A stretch of DNA of 64,000 nt from Coriaria nepalensis (taxonomy: Eukaryota; Streptophyta; Magnoliopsida; Cucurbitales; Coriariaceae): assembly GCA_027186245.1 (NCBI GenBank), contig CP114492.1, forward strand, positions 937,501-1,001,500, written 5' to 3'. Of the stretch, positions 13,230 through 26,538 are shown one piece after another; positions within the stretch are counted from its first letter, which is position 1; the number at the start of each line of letters is the position of its first letter. The translations under genes and the position numbers were made by a program. The notes beneath the pieces were generated by a model, which did not search any database, was not told where the DNA came from, and saw nothing but the letters and a program-made list of their open reading frames with translations.

Positions 13230-15977
13230 GAAAGTAACTCCTCTTAAAGGCAAAAGTGTGCAGTGCAATGCAATTTATTTAATTGTACATCATTCCAATG
13301 TTGAAACCAAAAGTTCTAAGTATAAAATGTTTGAACTAATTATTCAAAACTTAAAATGACTTGTATTTAAGTGCACTACATTGCACTACACACTTTTCGA
13401 AATAAAAAGGAGTTGGATCCGACTGTCAAGTTACTCTCATCCTCCCCTCTTTCTGTTTTGCCTCTTCTCACATCAAATAATAAAAAGTACTATATGGATT
13501 TAAAAAAAATATTATTTGAATTTATAAATGAGAAATAATTTTATAAAATCCGAAATTCTTTCATCGTTTATAAAATCGTTGCCAAACAGGGCAATATATA
13601 TGCTTTCAGGTTCAATATAGAATGACAAAATGAGTGATCTGCTCATTAAGTATTTTTCATAGCTCTCTTACCCGTAAATGGTACGCATATATAGGATCAA
13701 TTAGTTCGAATATTATTTAGAAAGATCCAAAAATATCCCACATTTGGTTACTTATTCTAAGTCAACAACAAATGTAGAAATGTCTTAGAAAGAAAAGTGG
13801 TTAGTCACTAAATTGACATTATGAGATTAAACGTCGAAAGTAGCTAGGTGATAGAGTGCTCTACCTCTGTCACATTTGACTAACTTGTACTTACGCTAAG
13901 ATATTTACTACTAAGATATTTACTACTATTCAAGATCTACATTTGTAGTCAAAATCTACCCTAAAATAGAGCCATTACACTATACATCTACTGAGGGTTT
14001 GGGTCGTTTGTTATTGTCCGTACCAATTAGGGTTCGACCGTAGAAAACAAATGCATGTAGCAAACAAAATCCCACTTACTATATATATATAGAGAGAGAG
14101 AGATAAAAGATCTAGAAGGTGAAATGCAGATGGAGGAAACAGACATGAGGAATAAGGAAGCAGTGTTTTTTCGTTATGTTTGGTAAACAAATCACCACTA
14201 ACTAAGATGAAGTCACATCAAGTTGGAGCCTTCTTGGTTTTAAATAAATGTATAGTGAATAGCTAGTGCTCATTATTGGAATTCAATTAATTGACCACCC
14301 AAATCAACGTTTAGCTGTACCACAAAAACTTCCAAATCATAGAAACAATATCAGACATAACTTTCCGAGAACCTTCATGGATACTTGATAAATTGAAGTC
14401 ACTTTCATTCATCATAAGAATAATATTTATGGTTGTATTAAGAATTGGTTTAACACGATGCCATAAACTATATCCGTTCATGAAATCTAATAAACTTTTC
14501 ACAAATTATTAGACCCAAAAAAAAAAAAAAACAAAAAAAACAAAAGAGGACGCACGCAATATACAAGTCAAACGTCATTTTGGGAACCAAAACTCTTGAA
14601 GACTAGTCTTTACAAATGGAGTACTGCATCTAAACAAATTGGAACTTCATTTGTTTCTAATCATATTAACCATTTGATTATGCTATCGGAATCCCAAAAA
14701 AATGTGTGTGGATAAGATTACGTGATCGATGCGTGATTGTTTGGTAGTTTAAATTTAGCGAGCTTAAACCGGAGTTTGTATACTTAATTTAGATCTCAAA
14801 TTGGTAATTAATTTAACGAAGATATTCAAGTGATGAAGCTAGCTAGCTAATGATTTTTATTAAGATAAACTAATTTATGACAACCTGTTTTGCTTCAACA
14901 GTACTGTTCTTATTACAAGACAAGAGAGATTACTTTGCTCTCTCAATAATGTCACTAACTTCAAAAATAAAGTAATGAATTAGAAGATTATGAGGAAGAC
15001 TAAATAAGGGATGGCTTGACTTTGGGATGAACTATGAAAAAGTCAAAAGGTAAAATAAATTAGAAAGGATTGTTAGTTTGATTGAATTTGTGATTAGCAT
15101 TCACCTTTTTATAATGCTTAAAAACAAGTGAATAAAAGCCCACGACTAGTTTCTTCAACGTGAAAAGTAAGAACATTATTAGTCTTTTCTTTCTCGTAGG
15201 CCTCTCTCTGTCTCTCCCTATTATAAGTTTCTTGTCTTTATGAGAGTGTTCATATTACCTAGCCTTTAAGTATGATTCTCCAGCCACTTATCCTATTTTC
15301 ACACGTGCATTATAATAATAATCATCATCAGTTTTATTTGAACAAGATTGGAGATGAACATCATTTGGCAATGATACATAGCCCTTCTTATTTTTTCTAA
15401 AGAATTCTCGGTTTATGGTAAACCGATCGTTCAGACAATCACAACCGTATATAAAATCCAATATAAAAAGTGAGACGTTATATGAGTCTGACTTTCGGTT
15501 GTATTGAATATTGATCTGTTCATGGTAGTCTTTCGCCTTATACTAAACCTGTTTTCATCGTGTTCTTAGTGGTAAGAACCATCCTTTTGTTCCTGTTTTC
15601 AGTGTTCTATTATTACATATTATGTTCGTCGTAGACTACACCAAGCATTAATATATGACATGATTTACTTTCTTGTTTTTATGAACTTATTTGTTGAATG
15701 ATGAGATAAGTCAGCTGTCAGCCTTCCCTTCTAGCAACATTGCGAAGACTCATTCAATAAAGAAAGTAAACATTAGGTGTAGAAGTCACATAGAGCAAAC
15801 ATCTGGAAATTCTTAAAACATCTCAGAGAACAACATCTCAACTCTATCTACAGATTACTAGAAATCAAACCAAATAGATCTGACATCTTTTTTCTTAGCA
15901 GTTGCAGATGATACTTCCAGAGGGATCACACGGCCGGCAAGCAATCAAGAATGCTGACTTTATTTTCAGAAAAATTC
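13230..15977. other. Spacer between the Copia element and the aminotransferase gene, no gene seen
   Basis: AT-rich sequence with short A runs and a small tandem duplication near 13897-13930 (CTAAGATATTTACTA twice). No coding exon or RNA gene was recognised. The last few hundred bases before 15978 probably hold the 3' untranslated region of the minus-strand aminotransferase. Confidence 0.5.
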
Positions 15978-18900
15978 TTACCTCAGTTCCACAGTCCAAT
16001 TCTTATTGTCTTCAATAAGACCCATTTGTAGTCTCGTAAGCACTGAATAGAGTTGTTGTGAAACGACCCCAACCCCGTCTCCATAAGACACCCTGCAAAG
16101 CGAGCAATAATAAGAGTCCGACCAAAAAAGAAATATCATGAGTTGAAGATCTTGAAGAGACTGCACTTTCTTGAGCCAAACACAATGATAGTTGTCTCTA
16201 TGCAAATTTAGTTTCTGCCTAGTCAGATGCAACCAAGATTCTTGAACTCGGTTCTACCCAACCCACCCAAATTAAAAAATGTATTTTCAATTTCGTAATG
16301 CATATTTATGTACTTAGAAACATAGAAATTACTTTTTGCCAAGGTAAGTAATGCTGCCGACAGGTGAGATAACCACAGCTGTTCCCGTACAAAAGACTTC
16401 ATCGGCTTCAAGCAATTCGTCAACGCCCACTTGACGCTCTTCAACCTACGAGTTTTTCAGATGAGTTTTACCTTCCACCTTTTCTGATATATCTTTCTTA
16501 CAGAAATATAAATGATTGAAAATGATTTTATAATATGGATTCAGATGCATGGATATACAGTAGATCAGGTCAGTTATAGCCCATGTATCACTTGAAGTAG
16601 GCAATTCTCTTTTTCATGTTGCCTATACAAGTATAGAAGAGCATGAGGCCTTTTAATATGCTCTTGGAGTATTTACTCCTAATAGCCATGGTCAAGCCAT
16701 GTCAGCATTCATGCTGATGTGGCTCAATCACAACCATAGGGCGTAAACACTCCAATAGTATTTTAAAATTCCTCATAAGAGCATATTATTCGGAAATATC
16801 ACTTTAGGTAGGTCACTAAATTAAGATGATACTTTTATTGTTATATTTGGAGAATCTAATAATGCAGCAACATGCAAGGTCGTAACAGAAGAAACTAAAA
16901 GATCACAATTATATATTTTTGGTATCAAATACTCATTGAGATATCTTCATGCTTGCACTGAGTACCTGGAATCCCATGCTACGTGCAAGATCAATTATGC
17001 TCTTTCGAGTAATTCCTGGTAAGATTGTCCCTTTTATTTCAGGAGTGGAGATAACATTGCCCTGGATGCAAAACAAGATGGAAATTTTTAAAATGTGTTC
17101 AGCTTCAGATATAAAACAATTCTTTCAGATGTGATAAGATGGAAGGTGGAGAAAGAAGTAAGAACAGTAAAAGGTTTTAAGAAGAATATAACGCTTCTTT
17201 CAGATTTCCCCCCATTATTAAGCTGTGACTCAATTATAATTGTATATGTTGGCGACTAGCTGGTGTATTTATCCTCATACCTTCACAACAAAAATGTTGC
17301 AAGATGACACCTCCTCCAGAGATGTTTTGTTAACACAGTCAAGGTACAAAACATCTGAGTAGCCCTTTGCTTTTGCAGCAGACTGTGCCTTCAAAACCTA
17401 CAGATAATAATTGATGCAAGAACTGGGAATCAATAATAATGTCATATCCAAGTTTTGCAACTCATGGCACTATCCAAACACCAAACCTAGAGTTGAATAG
17501 TGAAGAGTAAAATTGGATTGGTCATTTAGCTCAGTCAAGATAAATTTAAGAATGAACGAGTTAGAGAAAGAAAGAAAGGGGGGTGTTAGTGAGGCTGAAT
17601 TTTACCATCAAATCATTGAGAAAAATTAAGTTATATTCTTTGATAGTGTTAAAAACAGATATTTCATGATTACAAAATCACAATATTAGACAAACATGAC
17701 AAACTTAACAATGCTTAGCAAGTTAATCTTACCGCAGCATAGTTGCCTATAGTTTTTACACCTCCAGTACCACCAGGAGTTGCACGATGTAACTCATTCT
17801 CGACAATCAAATTTATTGGTGCAACACCTTCCTACAGTCGGATATAAGTATATAAGCCATTGATTAGCCAGTGCGTTGGAGCATCAAATGTCTAAGAAAA
17901 ACAAAACAAAATAGGTACAAAAACTTGAAATGAGACATGGAAGAAGGCACTGATAACTAAATGGAGTTACAATTGAGCAGAACAAAATGGATTACAGTCA
18001 AATGTGGGATGGTGAATGCTTCAAAGGTATAATTTAAGTGGTTGGAATCCATTTGTTGAGGAAAGAAAAAGGTCCAAAAAACAAACCTTGAAATAGTTGC
18101 CAACTGGTGAAACAAAAATAAGAAAGGTGTACTCTGGAGCTGGTGCAAGACCAAGAACAGCTCCACTTCCCATCAGCAATGGCCTGATATATAAGGAACC
18201 TTTTCCTGGAGGAGGAATCTGAAATGCCAGTTCAACCATTTAGAAATCTTCTCCTATCAAACAAAGAAAAATTGAAATCATAAGAAAAAAAAAACTATAA
18301 TGTTACCCATCGTTTGTTTGCCAAAACTGTAGCATTTACAGCTTCTAGAAATTGATCAACAGTTGGTGAAGGCATACACATCCTCTCAGCACCCATCCTC
18401 ATGCGCAATGCATTTTCCTCTGGACGAAACAGGAGTACCCTTCCATCTTTTGTCTTGTATGCTTTTAGACCTTCAAATAATCCCTATACAGGCAAACAAG
18501 CTTAAGACGGAAGAGAGATGAATCACATTATGACCAAACGCAATAAAAGATGTAGATATAATCATATGCAGATTATTCATTGGGATCAACAAAGTAAGTT
18601 CGTTCGTCAATGCAAGTTGATCGAATTTCCAGATGGGGAGTAAAAGTATGCAATGGTTTCAGTAAGAACTAACCTGCCCATAATTTAAGACTCCGGCTCC
18701 AGGACTGATTTCGATATTTCCAAAACGTTGTAATTCACCTCCAGAAAAGGTTCCATCTCTAGTACATTTCATACTGTACATATAATCAGTAGGAAGCAAC
18801 CCAAATCCAAGGTTATCCCATTCTATGTGAGCTGATTCCAGTGTCTCACTGCAAAGAAAAAAAAAAAAATATATATATATATATATGCCAGTCCACTTAC

Positions 18901-19622
18901 TCATCAGCTCACACAAACTGATTAATACAGTAAATTCAACAGCCAAAAAAAAAATCCCTCTTTTAAATTGAAAAGATTATCTTGAGAATTTCGTACACGT
19001 AGAGTATGACTTATGCACTATTCCCGTAGTCCGCGAGATTACGCAAACAGTGCAAGAGTAGTGCTCATGCAAGAATTTCCCGATTATCTTGCTAAGTTCA
19101 TTGCAGAAATAAAAGGAAACCAACAAATTCCAAATATAAAATACGTCAATTCCCACCTTCTCCCCTGTGTTTAGGCGGCAAAGGAAAAGAAAGAAAAAGA
19201 AGTGAAAAAAACAGGGAACAGATGGAGAAAAAGAAATACTGAAACCTGTAGGTATCAGATAAGGAAGGCAGGCTCCTGAGGTGAGGAAGAGCTTGACGAA
19301 CATTGTGAGAGCCAAATTGAATCTGCTTCTGGCTTTGAATCTTCAGAAAAAAAAAGAAAAAAAAAAAACAGAAACAGAAACAGAAACAGAAATTTGAAAA
19401 CTTAAATATCCATTCTTAAACAGCATAAAGTATCCGATTCCGGGCGAGGGGGGAGGAATGAAAAAGGCTTACTTTGAGAGAGGAAGCAGCAGAAGAAATG
19501 GCGCTGTCAAATAAGGAAGGGGACGATGAATAGAAATGGAAGAGAGTGGAGGAATGACGAGAAGGGGACGGGCAAAGCAGGGAATTTGGCTTCAGCCCTG
19601 GTATGGCGGCTCTGCTCTCCAT
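15978..19622 (-). CDS. BCAT: Branched-chain amino acid aminotransferase, plastid type
   Basis: PLP-dependent enzyme that moves an amino group between leucine, isoleucine or valine and their 2-oxo acids. Ten exons: 19473-19622, 19246-19340, 18674-18848, 18307-18483, 18087-18218, 17733-17831, 17281-17397, 16966-17061, 16333-16445 and 15978-16092, all GT-AG and in frame, giving 422 residues. The first 80 or so residues are Ser-rich and poor in acidic residues, like a plastid transit peptide. The enzyme body starts near [10 protein letters not shown]. The PLP lysine should be Lys269 in [29 protein letters not shown] and VSYGDGVG are family motifs, and the protein ends WTVELR. I see no lost key residue. 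Arabidopsis BCAT5 (At5g65780) sits beside MYB68, matching the order here. Which plastid BCAT paralogue this is remains uncertain. Confidence 0.95.
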
Positions 19623-20600
19623 TTTCTCAGTCTCCCTATTATTCTCTCTCTCTCTCTCTCAATCTCTCAAAAGCTCTCTCTCTAGATTTTGTTAGGGTGA
19701 TGGAACAGCCGGCTTTCAACCATTTTACTCTATTTTAACTTTTTATTATTATTTTTTACTTTCTTTTCCTTTTTTGGGCAGTAAATTTTGTTGACCCATT
19801 CATTAGTCATACTATTTTTTTGGTATTATATGGATTGTATTAAATTTTAGTTTAGTTTATTAAAATGTGATATATTTTTATTAATAAAATATTATAAAAT
19901 GTGTTTAGAGCTTTCAATTATCCTAACAAAATCATAATTACAAATATATTTCACCTTCAATTTTGTTCACACAATTTGTGTATAATGAAGGCATTCATGA
20001 TCATCTCCTGGAGAGCAAGTATTGCTGTCATAGTCATAGTATTGCTTCACCATCTAACAGCATCTTCTGCATTCATCATCCCCAGTATATATGTTCTCAC
20101 CATAAGGACCATTCGAGTGGATCAAATCACAGTCATTTGACCTAACTCCTGCATAGTCCTTGGCATATTCTTCCAACTTTGGGTCCCACCTTAAGGTCCC
20201 CACACCCACCTCTTTGGGATGCAAGAAGATGCCGAGATGGCTTCGCGGTGATTACTCTGATTTTGGGATTACCGCTATTAACCGTTAATTTGATCGTGAC
20301 GTTTAAAACCCGGCCCGGACCGGACCAATCATACACGGGCCACCGTTCAAAGTTACCGCCATTACAGTATAAAGGGTGGGATCGTGAGGGATAATGTGGG
20401 CCGGAAGAACACGTGGGCAGGCTTTTATGTAATCTGGGCCTTGATTGCAGGCTGGCATATATATGGATTCCTCATTAACAAGCCCATGCATTATTATGCA
20501 TTATCATTCCAAAAATGTCAATATTATGCCCTTTTCTTACTAATAAGAAATTTATTATTCGGAATAGGAATAGAGTCATCGTTCGTTTAGATTAGTGCAT
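19623..20600. promoter_or_regulatory. BCAT upstream region with a CpG-rich promoter-like patch
   Basis: A (CT)n tract at 19644-19660 lies in the likely 5' leader of BCAT. From about 20160 to 20460 the base composition shifts sharply to GC-rich with many CpG. It contains several TGGGCC or GGGCC elements (near 20333, 20396 and 20437), a CCAAT box near 20324, a CACGTG G-box at 20411-20416 and TATAAA at 20370-20375 on the plus strand. This could be distal BCAT promoter sequence or the promoter of an unrecognised plus-strand transcript. Confidence 0.4.
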
Positions 20601-22640
20601 TTTCTAAAAGAATTTTCTCCGAATCACATTTGATCCAAATTATAAGAAGGAACTTTATTATTGACGGTTTGAGATATTGTCCTAATATTATATCACTCAA
20701 AATACATCCCTACCACAAAACAAGCATCGCTTTTTTATTATAGTTTGTTTGGTTTCGATTTATTAATAGAATAAAAATAGATAAAATAAATAGAATAAAA
20801 ATTATTAAAATTAGGAAAAAAATGAGACTTGTAAAAAAATATAATAATAAAAATAAAAATTTAATTTAATTTTCTTAATATTAATATTATTTAAATCGAT
20901 AATAAAAAAAATCAATTTTAACTGATCAAAAATTAAAAAAAAAATAAATTATCTTTATATTTCATAAAATAAATAAAATATAACTAAATAATAAAAATAA
21001 ATAAAGGCATAATAAAAGTGAAATAACTCGTCTACTTAACTGTCATTTGCATTTTAAAATAATTAAATTATTAAAAATTTGAAGATTGAAAAAAACATTA
21101 AAAAATAACAAATCATGAAGAGATCTTGATAGATCTACAAAAATCATGTTGGTGTCTGTCGTTATGTCCTGATCTGACTTAACCTGGCTAGCCGACATCA
21201 ATCCGCTAAGAGGAATTAGTAAGGAAAATATATTAATATTATTAAAAGGAAATGACAAAAACATTATTAATTCAATCCTAAGTTGAAATTTCATAACTTA
21301 GACAACTAAAAGTTTGGATAATAAGAATGTGACAATAATATTGTCTTGTTTATATAATAATGTTTATTGTTAGAAATTTCTTAGGTTGATTTAATTTAGA
21401 GTTTATATCTAGGCTTCATGACTTAACTATATAAGTCTTGTAACAATATCTTGTTATGGGTCTTAAATCAAATCGAAGAAATAATTATCTTTTTTTATTA
21501 TTACGTTAAAATATGATAAATCAGTGGACTTTTGCCGATTATTAAAATAATTTATTATTATTTAATTTTATTAAATAAAAATAAATTAAACAATATTTTG
21601 TTCATGTGTCCGTACGTACGTGTGAGCGTCATATAATTGATTCCACAACTTGCCTTTTTCAACTGGCTTTTCAGACAGGACAGACCTTATCACACCACTT
21701 TATGTAATTTTTTTTAATTTTATTTTTTTAAGCACATATTCGAATTTTTTTTTAATTTAAATAATTACTTATTTTATAAATTTTTAGAAAAACTGTTAGA
21801 TTTATAATATTATATAAAAAAATTTAAATTTAAATTAAATTCAAAAAAATATTCTTACATAATGTGCTTCCCTTTTGTATCTTTTTTTCTCTCCATAACC
21901 AAAATTTGAGTAAATTTGAATGGAAATAAACATAAATTATGAATACGTGCGTAAATTTGATTTATGGACTTAATCAACTAATTTCAATTATTAATCGTCA
22001 AATAACATGTCTACTCGATTCATAAATCCCGAGTTCGAGCCTAATCGAACTTGTCGGATTAGTTAATCATAATTCGAGTACTTAAACAATTGTAGTTGTA
22101 AATCTCTATTTGTAGGTATAACTTGGTAAGTACATGTCTATAAATATAAAAACCAATAAATAAACAATGTGTCCAATTATGTATCCATCATCTAATCTAT
22201 ACATAGATGTAACACTTTTTTTCTTTGTTGTGTGTTCATGATGTGGATGCAATAGATAAGTTGGAGGGACCCAAATGCCATAACTTTGTGCTACAACTTT
22301 ATGATCTTTCTTTTTAGGTTGCCTATCTCTTTACTACTTTTTAACACAAACATGATATTTGGTTGTTGTGAAAGCTTCATTCAGACAAATTTGAGTTCAA
22401 GTGGGTCGAGCTAGAACGAAATCCCTTTTTTCTTTTTAGTTGCTGTGATTAGACTTTTCACCCAGCATCTATCATATTCTATCTCAATTATTTAACCAAA
22501 AGGGTTGTGACCTCTTGCTCGTGGAGGAAATAGTCCGAATTTAAGAAGGTGGCATGAGAAAGAATGATTCGGTATGAGATATGTTTATTCGTATTTACTA
22601 CATCAATATTATTCGATCTCGATTAAATAATTTTCAATTC
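20601..22640. other. AT-rich spacer, no gene seen
   Basis: Very AT-rich with many short A/T runs. No exon, RNA gene or recognisable element was found. Confidence 0.5.
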
Positions 22641-22680
22641 TCTTAAGTATGACTTTTTTTTTTTAATATTTGATTAGACT

Positions 22681-22876
22681 TAATAAATCTTATCTTAATT
22701 TTTAAATTTAGTTAGATAAAAAATATCATATTTAATAATATCGAACAAGTTAAATTAAGATCAGATAATTTTTAAGATTTAATAAATCTTATCTCTTAAT
22801 TTTTAAATTTAGTTAGATAAAAAATATCATATTTAATAATATCGAACAAGTTAAATTAAGATCAGATAATCTTTAT
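22681..22876. repeat. Tandem duplication, unit about 99 bp
   Basis: Two adjacent copies begin at 22681 and 22780 (TAATAAATCTTATC in each). They are almost identical; the second has a two-base TC insertion and a few changes near its end. High similarity points to a recent local duplication. Confidence 0.9.
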
Positions 22877-23530
22877 TACTTAATAACAACGAATCTTAAT
22901 AAGCACCGAAACCTTCTCCCAAATTTAAATGATAATACATAGTATAAAGTGATGATATCTATTGGTTCTTTTTCATGTGTTAGTACAGATTTCTAACATA
23001 GAAGGCAAGTAGGGCATGTATTAAAAGTATTTTTTGAATATAAAAGGCATTAGAGAAGTAATTAGAATTCTATGCATGGTGGTGGAGTGGCCATAACGGG
23101 TGGAAGAAAGTTTTTTTTTTTTTTTTGAGGAAGAAAATAATTTAGAAAAAAATAAAAAAACTTATCATAAAATTATCCGAACTTCTTTCAACTCAGCAAA
23201 TCATTATACGAATTTCTACGCTCCAAATTCATCAACCCCACCTTCCCCACCCCCACCTACGAATCAAATGCCAATCATACAAATCATTGCCCACCCCCAC
23301 CTGAGAACCTTTCCATTTCTTCGACACGTAACCCTTTTTTCATACTTAAAATGATATGAAATTAAATATATCATATATTTTAGCATGTATTTAAAATGAA
23401 GAAGAGTTACTTTCAGTAAGTATATGCATGCTGTGATTTATATAGATTAGATATTTGATTAAGTTTATCATTTTGATTAAAAGTTGGTGGTACTAGTAAG
23501 AGGAATGAAGATTATGTTAAGTTACTAATT
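22877..23530. other. Spacer, no gene seen
   Basis: A C-rich tract at about 23240-23300 gives a proline-rich frame without family resemblance. Nothing else was recognised. Confidence 0.45.
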
Positions 23531-23534
23531 ATAT

Positions 23535-23815
23535 TAAAAATTTATACTGATAGAAAATAAACTCGATTATATTATCTATTATTAAGACTTTTAACACTCT
23601 CCTTTACAGACAAGTCTATAATAATATGAGTTTTGTATGTATAAATAAAAAGCAAATAAAGCTCGAAAAACATATTATATGTAGAAATAATAAAAGGAAA
23701 AATAATCATGATTTAAACTCGAGATCTCAATTCTGATATCATATTAAAAATACCGATAATCTTAAAAATTCGAATTAATAGGAAATAGACCGAACTATGT
23801 TATCGGATTATACCA
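23535..23815 (-). mobile_element. TRIM-like LTR remnant (antisense)
   Basis: TCTGATATCATATTAA at 23734-23749 is the complement of a Copia-type LTR junction and primer-binding site (TGGTATCAGA with one change). It is bordered by two loosely matching copies: about 23535-23590 (ACTGATAGAAAATAAACTCG, then ATTATATTATC) and about 23745-23815 (TTAATAGGAAATAGACCGAA, then CTATGTTATC). Small size, no coding capacity and this layout suggest a terminal-repeat-in-miniature element. The repeat match is modest. Confidence 0.4.
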
Positions 23816-26260
23816 AAATAAATTCTTATTCTTATAATGCATGATGACAAATTAGCTTAGCTAGTGAGCTTTACGAATATGCCGCCCAATCATCTTACCA
23901 CTCGATCGAAAGTGGAGGTTGGGAAGACACCACGAACATACGTGTGTATGTATAATGTGCTCCACTAATTGTGTCGAAGTCAATGCCTATCCACTTACAT
24001 TTGAATCAAAATATACATTCATATATAGAATTAAAAGGGCCATTTATATAGGTACTTGCATCCCCCTTCGTATTCAATGCTTAGAATATAAAAGATGATC
24101 GATTCTTCTGAGCATCTAAATTTTTATATACTAAATTATACGGGAAAACTTATTAGGTTAGACATAGTAAGGATACCATAGATTAAGAGTTATTTCTTAA
24201 TTTTATAGGAGGTGGTGCATGGCTATGTTTAGTTGGTAGAGCAGAGTTAAGTTTATGTACGATGAGTTAACTGGCTATTAAGAATATTATCTTATATTAG
24301 AAATATGATGTAAGTATCGAAAACTCGATATATAAGAAATATGAGTTATTTTATTTATTATCGATCGGTTGTAATAATTAATAAGTAAATACTTATATTA
24401 TCTTGCATAATTAATACTTTTTAGGTTGATGATTGTGTTTAATTGCTAACCTAACTTTCTATCCGCATCACCGACATAACAACACAAAACGTAGACACAA
24501 ACATAAGGTGGGGGTGCCTATTATTACATCCTTAAATAGTCGCACTTTATGTAAAGTAGGTCTCAAGCTAGCACACTCCTTATCCAATTTCTATCGAACC
24601 AAATACATACGTATATATAAATATATATATAAGATTTTTTAAATATGTATGAAATTTGGTGAGTGATATCACATAATACATCAAATTTTATCATAATTAT
24701 AAATATTATTTTTATATATTATTTTATTTATTATTATAATAAAATTTAATATATCGTATAATCATCCATTGATAAACAGCAATTTTTGTATGCGAATCAT
24801 ATTCCATGGCACCGGTATACCTCTTCGAATAAAACTTCAATGCTTTTCACACATCTTCCTACTTTTTTTTTTTTTTTCTCTCTTTCTTTTCAATTTCTCC
24901 ACTCTACAAACGAGCAACAATGAAGCACGCACTAAGCTCATATACTATATATAATTGCAAGGGGGTACGTACTTAGTGCACATCACTTTCTTTATTTTAA
25001 AGCATTTATCAATATATGACAATCATCTAATCGAAAAGATAATCAATTAACAATATGGATTATGACATGTACATAAGACTTTAAGCACTTTGATATGAAA
25101 CATTTAGATCCTAAATATACTCTATATGTTCGAGTCTAAATATTTAGTCACGATGTTTCCGATTTTTTTTTTAAAAAAGGAAAAAATAAATCAATTATTA
25201 TTAATTTTGTTAATTATTTAGTTATTTCTTATTATTTTTGAAGTGAAGGTCAAAAATTTGAATAAATATTAAAAATATTTTCGGAATTCGAAAAAACCGA
25301 AGTGGCATCCATCTCTAGCTATATCGCACTAGTCATATGGAGTGGTGGACGGTCCATGATGTTGTTCCCACTTGCAGAAATATATTTGACATTGTAAGCA
25401 ATCTTTGAACGACTAAAAAGATTGGCTAATATTTTAACAAGTTTATATAAATGGAATAGTAGTAGCAAAGAAAGTAGAGGAATAATAGTATTTTAAGAGG
25501 ATACGACTAAAAAAGAAAATGGAGAAAAGTAAGAGAGCAAAAAGTTGGACTAATAATTGAATCATATACATTGAAAAGTGAAACTAAGATTAAGAAGCTA
25601 ATGAAGGTGGTTTGTAATGGTTAGAACTCGGTATGCTAATGGGTGGCGAAGGTTAAGCGAATCATCATCCTCTTTGATGTGTTCCCCACTATCATCTTGA
25701 TCTATCTAAATGATTCAAACACGGAAAGGAGGAAAATGATGAAAGATTTTTTTTTTTTTTTTTTAAAAAGATAAATTTGAAGCATATATTTCATGCTTTA
25801 ATTGAAAGCAATGATATTTTAAAAATATTAGTAGTCATATGTCGTGTTACATGTCTTTTTGAGTTGTTGCTTATCATGATTTGTACATTAATCTTCTTTT
25901 TTATTCTATATAAGCATGTCTTTTAAAAGTTGAATGCATCATGTCCACATTATGTATACTATTCGGTTTATTATTCATTTACATCTAAGTATAGTATCAT
26001 CAGAATCGGATTTATCATACTGTTTTTTTTTTTGTTCTATTTTTTAATTTTTATATATTTTTTAATTCAATTTCTATCGTACCTAAACAGAAAAATTAAG
26101 TCCATATATTTTTTAATTAAAAAGAAAAGAGAAAAGAGAAAAGAGAAAAAGTAAAAGACCGAAGAAGTGTTTGATTGCAATTATTCTTTGTTTGTTGGTC
26201 CACAGTATGGGGGGATAATGTTAGTGGGGTTCTAAGTCAACCTTTGTAATATAGTTGAAG
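23816..26260. other. Spacer upstream of the HD-Zip gene, no gene seen
   Basis: AT-rich sequence with T runs near 24860 and 25747. No coding exon was recognised. The last part leads into the HD-Zip promoter. Confidence 0.45.
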
Positions 26261-26271
26261 AGTTTATGACA

Positions 26272-26292
26272 AATATATATATATATATATAG
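26272..26292 (+). promoter_or_regulatory. Probable TATA region of the HD-Zip gene
   Basis: A (TA)n run lies about 250 bases before the ATG at 26539. It is followed by a C- and then CTT-rich stretch (26345-26536) typical of a plant 5' leader. The exact transcription start cannot be fixed. Confidence 0.35.
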
Positions 26293-26538
26293 TTCACATT
26301 GCAATAAGATTCTTTGTTCTACTCATTCTTCCCTTTGATTAATAATCACACACCACCACCCCCTATACCCACACCCACCCACCCAAACCAGATCACAAAC
26401 TAAGCCCCCACAAAACATACCCTCCTTCCCTTCCACTCCTCTTTTCTTATACTCCCACATTTTTCTTACTCCATTACACAAAATAACTTCTTCACCATCA
26501 TCATCACCTTCTTCTTCTTCTTCTTTTTCTTCTTTCAA

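Noticed and set aside
19985..20140. 51-codon frame with a hydrophobic signal-like start
   Set aside because: The hydrophobic stretch comes from AT-rich ATT/GTC codons, there is no Cys or basic peptide motif, and nothing supports transcription. It could be a small secreted peptide but evidence is too thin.
23100..23354. Open frame with a proline-rich middle
   Set aside because: It is produced by a C-rich patch and a T run, starts at the edge of a homopolymer and has no recognisable domain.
24222..24250. AGTTGGTAGAGCAGAG, like the D-arm of a tRNA
   Set aside because: No matching acceptor stem, anticodon arm or T-arm (GGTTCGA) was found downstream, so this is a chance match.
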